From positions 1,262,294 to 1,326,293 of the forward strand of contig NZ_JASGBJ010000001.1 of assembly GCF_030053415.1 (NCBI RefSeq): a stretch of DNA of 64,000 bases, written 5' to 3'. The stretch is from Marinobacter sp. CHS3-4 (GTDB lineage Bacteria; Pseudomonadota; Gammaproteobacteria; Pseudomonadales; Oleiphilaceae). Made by a program: the position numbers and the translations under genes. Positions 7,990 to 16,313 of this stretch are shown here, in pieces; position 1 is the first letter of the stretch; every line of letters begins with the position of its first letter. The notes under the pieces are model-generated. The model saw nothing but the letters and a program-made list of their open reading frames with translations, was not told the DNA's origin and made no database searches.

Positions 7990-8010
7990 TTAAGTGGCAT
8001 TGTCACTTAA
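7990..8010. promoter_or_regulatory. 21-bp palindrome, likely repressor operator
   Basis: The sequence is TTAAGTG, seven bases, then CACTTAA: a perfect 7-bp inverted repeat. It lies between the divergent small ORF/GST side and the acyl-CoA ligase gene, 53 bp from the former and 125 bp from the latter. The size and symmetry suit a dimeric TetR- or MarR-type repressor. No regulator gene is adjacent. Confidence 0.5.
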
Positions 8011-8062
8011 AAAGTGTGCTGTAAGTCGCAGTGTACTATTTTAGCGATGTCCCACCCGGTCT

Positions 8063-8090
8063 TTGCGAAGAGTAAATTGATGGGTATAGA
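8063..8090 (+). promoter_or_regulatory. Candidate sigma-70 promoter for the acyl-CoA ligase gene
   Basis: TTGCGA at 8063-8068 and TATAGA at 8085-8090 are separated by 16 bp and lie about 45 bp upstream of the ligase start. The spacing and -10 match are reasonable, the -35 less so. Confidence 0.4.
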
Positions 8091-8135
8091 ATCCGGACCG
8101 GACGAAAATAATCACAAAACAAAAAGGAGCGTTCG

Positions 8136-9818
8136 ATGGCCGATGAAAGCCAGAAACAGACCTCGCTGCATTGCCTATTTTACTGGGCGAAAACCACGCC
8201 AGACAAAGTCTACCTGACCCAGCCATTCCAGGACGGCTCGACCGAGGACATCACCTGGAAGCAGGCATCGGATCAGGTTTTGCGAATGGCAGCCTATCTA
8301 AAGGCCCAGCAATATCCCGAGCGCAGTAACATCGCGATTCTGGGCAAGAACAGTGCTCACTGGATTCTGAGCGATCTGGCCATCTGGGCAGCAGGCCACG
8401 TATCCGTTCCTCTATATCCCACTCTCAATGGCGACACTGCCGGGTATGTGCTTGAGCACAGTGAAGCCAAGTTATTGTTCCTGGGTAAACTGGATGGCAA
8501 GGCAGACGGCTGGAACGACATCAAAGGGCACCTTCCGGACGATCTTCCCATCGTGTCTTTGCCCATGTCGCCCAGGGACGACACCCCAAAGTGGGTGGAA
8601 TTGATAGAACATTATGAGCCGATTGATCCCCAGTTGCCGGAACCCGACGATCTGGCAACGATCGTATACACCTCTGGTAGCACCGGACGCCCCAAAGGCG
8701 TGATGCACAGTTTCCGAACCATGATTGCGGCGGCCGATGGTCTGCAGAAAATCTTCCCGGTAACCAACGAAGAGCGCATGCTGTCCTATCTGCCACTGGC
8801 ACACGTGGCCGAGCGGGCCGCTGTGGAAACCCAGTCGCTGTATTACGGTTTTCATCTGTATTTCGCCAATTCCCTCGATACCTTTCAGGAAGACCTCCAG
8901 CGCGCTCGCCCCACGCTGTTCTTCTCGGTCCCGCGTCTGTGGATGAAGTTCTATTTGGCCATCAACAGCAAGCTGCCGCCCAAAAAACAGAAAGTACTGT
9001 TCAATATTCCGCTGTTGAACAGACTGGTGAAGAAGAAAGTCCTGAAGCAGTTGGGCCTGGAACACTGCCGGGCCGCATTGACCGGGGCAGCGCCGTTGTC
9101 TTCAGACATCATCGGTTGGTATCGCAACCTGGGTTTGGAGTTGCTGGAGGTCTACGGCATGTCGGAAAACTTCGGCTATTCCCACGCCAATCGGCCGGGG
9201 CAGGCCAAGGTGGGCACCGTGGGCGTGACCAACCCGGGAGTCGAACATCGGCTGGCCGAGGGCGAGGAAGTGCAGGTGCGCAGCCCCAGCCAGATGCTGG
9301 GCTATTTCAAGAACGAGGAGAAAACCCGCGAGGACATTACAGAAGACGGCTTCCTGAAAACCGGTGATATGGGTGAAATCGACGCTGACGGATACCTGCG
9401 CATCACCGGTCGGGTGAAAGACCTGTTTAAGACATCAAAAGGCAAGTACGTGGTGCCGGTACCGATCGAAAACCGCTTTAACCATCCCAAGGCCGAGGTG
9501 GTCTGCGTGGCGGGTGCCAATCAGCCGCAGCCCTGCCTGATGATCCTGCTTTCGGAAGAGGCAAGGGAAGAGCTGGAATCGGGTGGTAGCCGTGAGGAGC
9601 TCGAACAGGAGCTGGCCGCAGAGCTGGACGAGGTAAACGCAGCGTGTGAGGCCCACGAGAAGCTCGCATTTGCCGTGGTAGTCAAGGAACCCTGGACCAT
9701 GGAAAACGGCATGCTGACGCCAACCATGAAGATCAAGCGGAACGTGCTTGAGAATTACTACAACAGCAAAATGGATGACTGGTTTTCTCAGAAGAAAAAG
9801 ATCGTCTGGGAATTCTAA
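8136..9818 (+). CDS. AMP-binding long-chain fatty acyl-CoA synthetase
   Basis: The 560-residue enzyme belongs to the acyl-adenylate superfamily, activating a fatty acid with ATP and joining it to CoA. It shows the P-loop-like motif IVYTSGSTGRPKGVMHSF (about residues 175-193), the adenylate-binding VYGMSENFGYSH, the hinge block LKTGDMGEIDADGYLRITGR and a C-terminal catalytic Lys region (LTPTMKIKRN). The motifs and the full-length linker resemble eukaryote-like long-chain (ACSL/FadD15-type) ligases. AAAGGAG lies 9 bp before the ATG. It is monocistronic, followed by a strong terminator, and sits behind a palindrome that could be a repressor site. Confidence 0.9.
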   Translation: MADESQKQTSLHCLFYWAKTTPDKVYLTQPFQDGSTEDITWKQASDQVLRMAAYLKAQQYPERSNIAILGKNSAHWILSDLAIWAAGHVSVPLYPTLNGDTAGYVLEHSEAKLLFLGKLDGKADGWNDIKGHLPDDLPIVSLPMSPRDDTPKWVELIEHYEPIDPQLPEPDDLATIVYTSGSTGRPKGVMHSFRTMIAAADGLQKIFPVTNEERMLSYLPLAHVAERAAVETQSLYYGFHLYFANSLDTFQEDLQRARPTLFFSVPRLWMKFYLAINSKLPPKKQKVLFNIPLLNRLVKKKVLKQLGLEHCRAALTGAAPLSSDIIGWYRNLGLELLEVYGMSENFGYSHANRPGQAKVGTVGVTNPGVEHRLAEGEEVQVRSPSQMLGYFKNEEKTREDITEDGFLKTGDMGEIDADGYLRITGRVKDLFKTSKGKYVVPVPIENRFNHPKAEVVCVAGANQPQPCLMILLSEEAREELESGGSREELEQELAAELDEVNAACEAHEKLAFAVVVKEPWTMENGMLTPTMKIKRNVLENYYNSKMDDWFSQKKKIVWEF

Positions 9819-9849
9819 TGCGATTCCGGCCTTGTTCAGGCCACACAAC

Positions 9850-9890
9850 AAAAAACGCCGGCATCCCTGTGGACAGGGGCCGGCGTTTTC
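9850..9890. terminator. Strong intrinsic terminator
   Basis: AAAACGCCGGC and GCCGGCGTTTT form an 11-bp perfect stem around a 16-base loop, with runs of A and T on the two sides. It ends the acyl-CoA ligase transcript and could also serve the 61-residue gene arriving from the other strand. Confidence 0.9.
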
Positions 9891-9923
9891 GTGTTCGATC
9901 CAGCGTGCTTCTGAAAACCAGCC

Positions 9924-10109
9924 TCAGATGCCTGGCTGGTAATCCGGGGTAACGCTTGGTGCACGCTTTCTCCAGACAGCGATTTTACGACTGATTACCT
10001 GGAATGCCTGCTGTGCCGCTGCACGGGTGTACTGGCGCCTGACATCGTTTCCATTATGGAGGATGCTGGATGGCAGCGGATGATGAGATACGTTATGGAT
10101 TTGGGTCAT
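9924..10109 (-). CDS. Small basic protein of unknown function (61 aa)
   Basis: This 61-residue protein starts MTQIHNVSHH and becomes basic toward the end (AFQVISRKIAVWRKR). The start is strongly supported by TAAGGAGGAGGC directly upstream, one of the best ribosome sites in the window. The helical basic stretch and size recall a DUF1127-type small protein, but the characteristic LxxLDxRLLxDIG tail is missing, so I do not assign it. It is divergent from a LysR-type gene with a dyad between them, suggesting control by that regulator. It ends before the bidirectional terminator at 9850-9890. Confidence 0.65.
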   Translation of the reverse strand: MTQIHNVSHHPLPSSILHNGNDVRRQYTRAAAQQAFQVISRKIAVWRKRAPSVTPDYQPGI

Positions 10110-10151
10110 AGCGCCTCCTCCTTAATTCCGGTGTATTGATTGCTAAGATGA

Positions 10152-10170
10152 CTAACAAGATATTGGTTAG
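10152..10170. promoter_or_regulatory. Dyad between small gene and LysR gene (possible LysR box)
   Basis: CTAAC, nine bases, then GTTAG form an inverted repeat in the 148-bp divergent region. LysR-type regulators usually bind interrupted dyads of this kind upstream of a divergent target. The site is 42 bp from the 61-residue gene and 87 bp from the regulator. Confidence 0.45.
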
Positions 10171-10257
10171 CTGACTATGTGTTGAAGTATACGGATTCGT
10201 TTTTGCAGCGTGAATACGTTAAAATCCGTACAAGCCTTGCAAATATGCAGTTATTTT

Positions 10258-11151
10258 ATGGATTGGGATTACCTTCGCTACATCCACGCCCTCGCCACCG
10301 GCGGCACACTTGCCAAAGCGGGTGAGATTCTGGGGGTCCATCAGACCACCGTTCTCCGTCGTCTGGACCAGATGGAAGAGCAAATGGGCGTTCAGTTCTT
10401 CGAGCGTGACCGTGAAGGCCTTCACCTGACGCCGGTTGGTGAAACGGCCTTTCGGGAAGCCGATCGCCTGGCCACGGACATGGAAAATCTGGAGCGTCAG
10501 TTAATTGGTCAGGATTCGGCCCCGGTAGGGAAAGTCAGGCTGGCCGCCACTGATACCATGGTGAATGCGCTGATCGGCCCGATGGTGTCAGAGTTGTTGC
10601 AGGCCTATCCTGACATTGAGCTGGAAGTGCTGACAGACAATGACGTGCTCAATTTGAGCCACCGTGAGGCGGACCTCACCCTTCGGCCCGTCAATCGGCC
10701 GCAAGCAACCCTGGAAGGCGAACGCATTGGTACCATTGAGTCGGCCGTGTATGGCTCAAAGGACTATTGTGACCGCAATCCGGATATGGATCTGGGCCAC
10801 ACCCCGGAGCTGTGCAGCTGGATTCTACCCGACGAAAGCTTCAGTCACCTGGCAACCGGACGCTGGTACCGGAAGATGCTGAAAAATGCGCGGTCAGTGG
10901 TGCGCTGTAACAGTCTTCAGGCGATGTTCTCCCTGGCCCGCGCTGGCAGTGGCCTGGCGGTGTTGCCCTGCTATCTGGGCGACGTTACACAGGATCTGCG
11001 GCGTTTGACCCCGCCTCTGGAAGGAGAAGGCGTGGATTTGTGGCTGATGGTTAATCAGGACACCCGGCAGATGGCCCGGGTTCGGCTGGTGATGGAGTTT
11101 CTCAAGCAACAATTGATGGCCCTGACCAATCGTATCGAGGCGCGTCAGTAG
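10258..11151 (+). CDS. LysR-type transcriptional regulator
   Basis: This 297-residue protein has a typical N-terminal LysR helix-turn-helix (TLAKAGEILGVHQTTVLRRL) and a C-terminal effector-binding domain from about residue 90 (GKVRLAATDTMVNALIGPMV, then SLARAGSGLAVLPCYLG). The start is set at ATG 10258, MDWDYLRYIHALATGG, which matches how the family begins; the frame upstream to 10210 adds nothing family-like. The effector is unknown. The likeliest target is the divergent 61-residue gene, or the regulator itself. Confidence 0.88.
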   Translation: MDWDYLRYIHALATGGTLAKAGEILGVHQTTVLRRLDQMEEQMGVQFFERDREGLHLTPVGETAFREADRLATDMENLERQLIGQDSAPVGKVRLAATDTMVNALIGPMVSELLQAYPDIELEVLTDNDVLNLSHREADLTLRPVNRPQATLEGERIGTIESAVYGSKDYCDRNPDMDLGHTPELCSWILPDESFSHLATGRWYRKMLKNARSVVRCNSLQAMFSLARAGSGLAVLPCYLGDVTQDLRRLTPPLEGEGVDLWLMVNQDTRQMARVRLVMEFLKQQLMALTNRIEARQ

Positions 11152-11167
11152 CCTTCTGCATATAGGT

Positions 11168-11866
11168 TTACCAGTCTCCGCAAAAGGGCCAGAACTGATA
11201 GAAACGCCAACACTGAAATTCCTGTTCGCAGGTTTTGAGCTGATTGTCGTAGCGGAACGCCCGGTTCTGCACTCGATCTGCCAGTTTTACGATGTCTGGT
11301 TTCCGGCTGTAGTTTTTTCTCTGATAGCCAGTTCGTCCTTCATGGTACGCCAGGTAGAGATTTCGGGGCTGATTCAAAGGCACGCCAACCTCACGACGGG
11401 TCAGATGGTTGTACCAGCCAACAAAGTCCAGAGCGTATTTCATATTGGTTCTAACCACTGCCAGGCCGTCGCCGTTTGCTTCCAGATATTCTCCCCAGGC
11501 GGGGTCAAGCGCCTGAGCGTAGCCGAAGGCTGACGTAGGGCGGAGCCACGGAATGAATCCGAGCAGCAATTTCCGGGGTGGCCGGGCATGACTGCGAAAC
11601 GACGACTCGTAGTAGACAAAGGCAAGTTGGGTAGCAATCGGGGTGCCCCATTTTTGCTGGGCGTCTTTTGCGTAGTCATACCACACGGGGTGCTCACGAA
11701 AGACGCTGCAGATATTGTCTGGATCCGCCGGTGAATCAGGCTCGAGCAGGCTGAACCGTATGGTTATCAGAATGGTAATAATCACGCCTGTGGCAGGCAG
11801 AACGACCCATGTCAGGCGTGAGGACCAGGTTGCGGACAGCCAGTGCCGCTTTCTTTGTTTGACCAT
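11168..11866 (-). CDS. Membrane-anchored lytic transglycosylase-like protein
   Basis: This 232-residue protein has an N-terminal membrane anchor (about residues 20-40: WVVLPATGVIITILITIRF) and an SLT-like domain outside it. The block QLAFVYYESSFRSHARPP contains the Glu expected to be catalytic in soluble lytic transglycosylases, followed by the Ser-Phe pair. Later AFGYAQALDPAWGEYLEANG and the NLYLAYHEGRTGY segment match the rest of the fold. It would cleave the peptidoglycan glycan strand from the periplasmic face of the inner membrane. The gene lies tail-to-tail with the LysR gene and is divergent from the DUF2059 gene. Confidence 0.75.
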   Translation of the reverse strand: MVKQRKRHWLSATWSSRLTWVVLPATGVIITILITIRFSLLEPDSPADPDNICSVFREHPVWYDYAKDAQQKWGTPIATQLAFVYYESSFRSHARPPRKLLLGFIPWLRPTSAFGYAQALDPAWGEYLEANGDGLAVVRTNMKYALDFVGWYNHLTRREVGVPLNQPRNLYLAYHEGRTGYQRKNYSRKPDIVKLADRVQNRAFRYDNQLKTCEQEFQCWRFYQFWPFCGDW

Positions 11867-11928
11867 ATCTTGCGTCGGTTACTCGGCCCATGGCATAACG
11901 GAGTTTTCCTACTGAGGATACTAGGTTG

Positions 11929-12747
11929 ATGCCGTCTCTTTCCCAAGTTAAACCGGTTTTATGTTTGCTTCTGTTCCTTTCCGGATCGGTGCAGGCCAGC
12001 ACGCTGGCAAAATCCGTGCTGGAAGCCTCACCGGTGGACGATATTGTGGCGACGTATCCGGATATGATGAGTGAGGGCGTTCGTCAGGGGTTGAGCCAGA
12101 GCGGTCGGTTAGACCCAATGATGGTCTCGACCATTGTCACGGTTGTGCGCGGTGCATTCCAGTCTGCCAATATCGAGAACAAACTGGTCGCAGACCTGTC
12201 GGCCTCATTGAGTGAAGAGCAACTGAACTCGGTAGGGCAATGGTACCGCACGCCATTGGCAGAACGTATCTCCAGGGCCGAGATCAAAGCGTCCAGTACC
12301 GATGCGTGGCTCAGCATTCAACAAGGCGCACCAGAGCTGCAGGCTGAGTATCGGGGCAGCGAGCGAGCACAACTCTTCACCCGCTATGATAAAGCGGCCC
12401 GTGCTACCGAAAGTGCCGTCGATACCACCGTAGCCGTACAATTGGGCCTGGCGACGGCGATGGCTGCGTTTCAGGGTGGCAAAGGCCCCGGTTTCGATCA
12501 GATGGAACAGATGATCGAAAGCCAACGGGACCAGGTTCGGGCGATGGTGGCGCAACAGGTCTATGATATCTACCTTTATACCTATCAGGACCTTTCCAAT
12601 GACGAGCTGAACGAGTACATCCGTTTTCTGGAAAGTGATGCTGGCACCCGTTTTACCAGAGTCGTCACGGCGGGTATCCAGGACGCAATTACCCGCCCCG
12701 TAAAATCGGTCGGGCGTCAGTTGGCAAGGTTTCTGAATCCATCCTGA
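11929..12747 (+). CDS. Exported DUF2059-like protein
   Basis: The 272-residue protein has a signal peptide (KPVLCLLLFLSGSVQAS, cleavage expected after the Ala). The DUF2059 pattern follows in two parts: SASLSEEQLNSVGQWYRTPL in the middle and YTYQDLSNDELNEYIRFLES near the end, where the family's helices repeat. DUF2059 proteins are periplasmic and have no known activity. ATG 11929 is chosen, with GAGGATACTAGG ahead of it. The gene is divergent from the lytic-transglycosylase-like gene, so an envelope role is plausible but unproven. Confidence 0.75.
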   Translation: MPSLSQVKPVLCLLLFLSGSVQASTLAKSVLEASPVDDIVATYPDMMSEGVRQGLSQSGRLDPMMVSTIVTVVRGAFQSANIENKLVADLSASLSEEQLNSVGQWYRTPLAERISRAEIKASSTDAWLSIQQGAPELQAEYRGSERAQLFTRYDKAARATESAVDTTVAVQLGLATAMAAFQGGKGPGFDQMEQMIESQRDQVRAMVAQQVYDIYLYTYQDLSNDELNEYIRFLESDAGTRFTRVVTAGIQDAITRPVKSVGRQLARFLNPS

Positions 12748-12796
12748 TCAATCAGGCCAACCATGGTTCGGCAAGAACCTTCATGTGAGGTGCGCT

Positions 12797-13975
12797 ATGG
12801 ACTTTCACGCCTATCAGGCTGCACTGGCCGAAGAATTTCGTGGGCAGGAATGCCCGTTTACGGTAGAAGAATTTGATCGCCGACTGCAGGCCACTCGCGC
12901 CAGAATGGCGTCCAATGGCCTCGGAGCACTGTTGTTGACCGATCCGTCCGATGTGTTCTACCTGACGGGTTACAGCACCTTTGAGGTATCAGTACACATT
13001 GCCCTGGTTGTAACCGCGGATTCGCTCGTGCTTCAGGTGCCTTCCATTGAGACGGGCCCCGCCACCATCACGACGCGGCTGGCAAAGGTGATCGGATACC
13101 GATGGGAGAGTATTGAAGCGGTACTGGACCCCCTTGCGGATGAAGTGAAAGGTCATGGGGATCGTCTGGGCATTGACTCCTGGCATGGTTCATTGCGCAC
13201 CGGGGTTGTTGAGGGGCTTCGCGCCCGGTTGCCCGGCATTCAGCTGGTGGATGCCTCCGGTTTGCTGAAGCCCATTCGTATTGTGAAATCAGCGGCCGAG
13301 ATAGAATGCTTGAGGCGCAGCGCCCAGATGACTGGCCAGGGCATGGAGGCAGCAGCGTCGGCGGTGAGCCCGGGGAAGACAGACAATGACATTGCCGCTA
13401 TCGGCGCCCAGACGCTGCTTGCCTGTGGCAGCGAATTTATGAGCATGCAGCCGATCGTAACCACCGGCAAACGAAGCAGTGTGATTCATACCAATCACAA
13501 GCGAGTAACCATCAACGAAGGCGAGCCGGTGTTTCTGGAATTCGGGGCAGTTTTCCAGCGCTACACGGCGCCCATGATGCGGACGGTCATCGCCGGCACA
13601 CCGACAGCCGAAATGCGCGAAGTATTTGATGGATGCCGTCGAATTGTGGATGCCCTGCAGCGAACCATGATACCCGGCCAGACCTTTGATTCCGCTGCAA
13701 AGGCGGCGGAAACAGCGTTGGCGCCGCTGGCAGGAAAGGTGTTTTTCTCTGGTGTGTTCGGGTATACCGTCGGTGCCCAGTTTCCTCCGTCCTGGGTGGA
13801 AGGCTCGGGGTTTATCGCGCGGGGAGAAACCGCCGTGTTCGAAACCGGCATGGTATTTCATCTTCCGATATGCCTGAGGATTCCGGGGCAGTGGGGTATG
13901 GGCTTCAGCGATACCGTTGTGGTCGCGGAAAACGGTGCGGAAGCGTTGACTTCGAATCCCTGGGTCCTGGACTGA
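12797..13975 (+). CDS. M24-fold creatinase/ectoine-hydrolase-like protein
   Basis: This 392-residue protein has the pita-bread fold of M24 enzymes: an N-terminal creatinase domain (DPSDVFYLTGYSTFE) and a C-terminal catalytic domain. The usual five metal ligands are not in place. The DxGxxxxxYxxD region reads FLEFGAVFQRYTAPMMRT, the His segment reads GVFGYTVGAQFPPSW, and the IEPG segment reads HLPICLRIPG. The GYxVGxxxPPxW pattern recalls ectoine hydrolase DoeA and creatinase, which cut C-N bonds without a dimetal centre. It is therefore unlikely to be a true aminopeptidase. ATG 12797 is chosen over GTG 12785 because GAGG lies 8 bp upstream. No other ectoine catabolism (doe) gene is adjacent. 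Confidence 0.75.
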   Translation: MDFHAYQAALAEEFRGQECPFTVEEFDRRLQATRARMASNGLGALLLTDPSDVFYLTGYSTFEVSVHIALVVTADSLVLQVPSIETGPATITTRLAKVIGYRWESIEAVLDPLADEVKGHGDRLGIDSWHGSLRTGVVEGLRARLPGIQLVDASGLLKPIRIVKSAAEIECLRRSAQMTGQGMEAAASAVSPGKTDNDIAAIGAQTLLACGSEFMSMQPIVTTGKRSSVIHTNHKRVTINEGEPVFLEFGAVFQRYTAPMMRTVIAGTPTAEMREVFDGCRRIVDALQRTMIPGQTFDSAAKAAETALAPLAGKVFFSGVFGYTVGAQFPPSWVEGSGFIARGETAVFETGMVFHLPICLRIPGQWGMGFSDTVVVAENGAEALTSNPWVLD

Positions 13976-13985
13976 AAGAAGCGTG

Positions 13986-14831
13986 CTAAAGGGCTGACGC
14001 AGAGCCTTTTTCGAGGGATGCCTGCGGTCGGATGTCGAAGTAGCGTGTGTATTGGCCACTTTCACGGAATTTCTTTAAACCTTCATTGAAGGCGCTCAGA
14101 AGTTCTTTTGTGTCCGGGTCATTGCGAGGGAACAGCAAAAAGCTTTCGTTTTCCGATATGGATTTGGGATGGTGAGTGATCGCATTGGTGTCCGGTTTGT
14201 CAGTTTCACGCCGCAATATGTAGTAACCGACGTTGATCTCTTCGGGGAAGGCGTCAATCCGGTCATATAGCAGTTTTTTGAAATTCAGTTCCGTAGACGA
14301 CGCCCGCTCCACGGAAATAACGCCCTGTTCCAGCGCTTCGTCAAACTCCGGGCCGTAACTGTAACCAATGCTGGCGCCCAGTTTTAGCCCGGACAGGTCT
14401 TTCATGGTGTCCCACGTCAGCGGCTTATCCTTGCGATGGAAAAGTACAAATCGTTCTTTCATCACCGCGTCGCTGTAAATGAAGTCTTTTTCGCGCTCTT
14501 CCTTGTGCATCCATATTGCCGTGGCGCTGTGTTTACCGATGGCGGCTTCGCGATAGGCTCGCTTCCAGGGGAGAAAATCAAAGGTGACATCATAGCCCTG
14601 GTCGGCAAAAACGTCGCGAACCAGTCTGGCAACGCTGCCCTGGCCGGGCTCGTTTTCGACGAAAAACGGAGGCCAGTCACCAACACTGATGGTCAGTGGT
14701 TTCATCTCATCTGCCCAGAGCGCGCTTGCCCAGACAAACAAAACCATCCCCAGGCCGCGTAATAAGCCTTTGGCCACGCGGCGGTTGGGGCAGGTGGGGC
14801 GAACTGCGCCCCGGCAGACATCGTTTCGCAT
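13986..14831 (-). CDS. Periplasmic solute-binding protein (amino-acid type, PBP2 fold)
   Basis: The 281-residue protein has a hydrophobic signal (LGMVLFVWASALWADE) after a basic N-terminus, then a type 2 periplasmic-binding fold (LTISVGDWPPFFVENEP, later LSGLKLGASIGYSYGPEFDE). It resembles the amino-acid-binding or orphan receptor class of the SBP_bac_3 family and has no ABC permease beside it, so it may act as a sensor or accessory binder. ATG 14831 is 10 bp after the VanZ-like stop; an alternative start at 14867 overlaps that gene. It is the last gene of a ppiC-VanZ-SBP group. Confidence 0.75.
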   Translation of the reverse strand: MRNDVCRGAVRPTCPNRRVAKGLLRGLGMVLFVWASALWADEMKPLTISVGDWPPFFVENEPGQGSVARLVRDVFADQGYDVTFDFLPWKRAYREAAIGKHSATAIWMHKEEREKDFIYSDAVMKERFVLFHRKDKPLTWDTMKDLSGLKLGASIGYSYGPEFDEALEQGVISVERASSTELNFKKLLYDRIDAFPEEINVGYYILRRETDKPDTNAITHHPKSISENESFLLFPRNDPDTKELLSAFNEGLKKFRESGQYTRYFDIRPQASLEKGSASAL

Positions 14832-14841
14832 AGTCGACAGT

Positions 14842-15834
14842 TTAGTCCAAACCTTCGGTGGCGTCATGAACCTTTGTGAGCTTGAGAGCTACCAGGCAGA
14901 GGCGGGCGGGTTTTTCCAGATTTGACGTAAATAACATTAGCCGTCGGATGTTGTCCATGTTCATGGTTCTTTCCACTGGCGCATTCGCCACCATGCTGAG
15001 GTCCTGATCCACTCGATTGACACCGGGTTGTATCTGAAAAGTATGGTTAAAACGATCCTGAAAATGGATGCCCCTATCCTCATGCTCCCGGTCATTAATG
15101 CGCAGAGTTAGCGCAATATCCTGATGTTGAGGGTTCCAGATAACCATTCTGAGCGAATCATATGCGTGCCAGTCGGCAGGCGGGTTGCGCAGGGATGCCC
15201 CTGAGTAACGGTGAGTCTTCAGGCCAATAGACAGTCCATGGTCAGTGAGCTCGCCGCATTCTTTGCTGCCTGCGATGCGGACGTCCCCTTTCCAGAAGGT
15301 TTCCGGGCTCTGTTGGTTAAAATTGTAAAGGTCGGGCAGCCATTGGCTGACCTGGTACTGCTGGTAAGCAATCTTGCAGACCGCCGTAACGTCTGCGGCA
15401 AGCAACGCGAAAACACTCAGTCGCACTAGCCAGCGTACAAAGGGTCGTAAAGACAGGAATCCGGCGCAAGGGAGTAGCGCAAGCACCAGCCAGAGCCCCG
15501 TCAGGTTTCGTAATAAATCAACTGAATCGATGTTGCGTTGGTGGTTGAAAGACTGGGCGTACTCTATGCCAATGCCTATCAGCAGGACCACAATACTGCT
15601 CGCCAGCCAGAGTGCCAATCCGGTCAGATAGCGCCAGGGCTGAACCACGAGCGCCAGCAGTGCAAAGAAAAGCGGATGCCCAAGATTCCACGCCGACTTG
15701 ATGAGAGGGCCGTCGCTCCAGCCCGGACCACCGACGAAAAACAGCGGAAGAAGGCAGAGCAGGCCCGCCAGGGCCATCCAGAAGAGGATACGGCCTCGGC
15801 GGGTTGAGTTAGCCAATAGAGAGTCGAAGCCCAT
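14842..15834 (-). CDS. VanZ-like membrane protein with C-terminal beta domain
   Basis: This 330-residue protein has four or five membrane helices in its first half, including the VanZ-type block NLGHPLFFALLALVVQPW with a conserved His and a IEYAQSFNHQRNIDSVDLL segment. The VanZ family has a Glu-Gln-Q pattern at this place. The second half (from about residue 165) is soluble and beta-rich (DSLRMVIWNPQHQDIALTLR), resembling a galactose-binding or carbohydrate-binding domain outside the membrane. ATG 15834 overlaps the ppiC stop as ATGA, so translation is coupled. The role is unknown; an envelope glycan-related function is inferred. Confidence 0.7.
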   Translation of the reverse strand: MGFDSLLANSTRRGRILFWMALAGLLCLLPLFFVGGPGWSDGPLIKSAWNLGHPLFFALLALVVQPWRYLTGLALWLASSIVVLLIGIGIEYAQSFNHQRNIDSVDLLRNLTGLWLVLALLPCAGFLSLRPFVRWLVRLSVFALLAADVTAVCKIAYQQYQVSQWLPDLYNFNQQSPETFWKGDVRIAGSKECGELTDHGLSIGLKTHRYSGASLRNPPADWHAYDSLRMVIWNPQHQDIALTLRINDREHEDRGIHFQDRFNHTFQIQPGVNRVDQDLSMVANAPVERTMNMDNIRRLMLFTSNLEKPARLCLVALKLTKVHDATEGLD

Positions 15835-16112
15835 CAACTCCGGCTGGTGACTTCCAGGAGGTGATAGCCGAACTGGGTTTGTACCGGGCCAAGTACTTTG
15901 TTGACTTCGCCACTGAAGACCACTTTGTCGAATTCAGGAACCATCTGGCCGGGGCCGAATGAGCCCAGGTCGCCGCCGTTGCGGCCGGAAGGGCAGGAAG
16001 AATGCTGCTTGGCGACCTCGGCGAAGTCCTGGCCGCCTTCAATGGCTGCTTTGAGTTCGTTGCACTTCGCTTCGCTGTCTACAAGGATATGACGGGCTGT
16101 TGCCTGTGCCAT
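15834..16112 (-). CDS. ppiC: Parvulin-type peptidyl-prolyl isomerase
   Basis: This 92-residue protein is a single parvulin domain with no signal peptide, so it is cytoplasmic. It carries ARHILVDSEAKCNELK at the start, GGDLGSFGPGQMVPEFDKVV in the middle and TQFGYHLLEV at the end, as in E. coli PpiC (93 residues). Parvulins speed cis-trans isomerisation of prolyl bonds during folding. The start is ATG 16112 (MAQATARHILV); the frame upstream to 16151 is not family-like. It is the first gene of the group with the VanZ-like and solute-binding proteins, coupled by an ATGA overlap. Confidence 0.92.
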   Translation of the reverse strand: MAQATARHILVDSEAKCNELKAAIEGGQDFAEVAKQHSSCPSGRNGGDLGSFGPGQMVPEFDKVVFSGEVNKVLGPVQTQFGYHLLEVTSRS

Positions 16113-16313
16113 GTTAGAAGTTTCCTTTTGAAGGTTTGGAGGAAAAGCCAAAGGCTTTGTCTGAGCCTGAAATGCTGCCCGCCAGAGCGCTCTCAGGCAA
16201 GCGGTTTTTATCCGTGTTTTTGCGGTCTCACGGTTTGTGCCTGAAATCTGTACAATGCGCGCTTTTCGCGCCGGTGTTATTACCGGGCATTCACCAAGAT
16301 ACGGATTCCTCCT

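Noticed and set aside
7713..8006. 97-codon reverse-strand frame in the gap before the acyl-CoA ligase
   Set aside because: Its composition (many His, Arg, Cys, Asn) is unlike neighbouring proteins, it has no ribosome site, and it crosses the palindrome.
13980..14015. Hairpin after the M24-like gene as a terminator
   Set aside because: The stem has a bulged G and lies in the coding end of the convergent gene; pairing is too weak to call.
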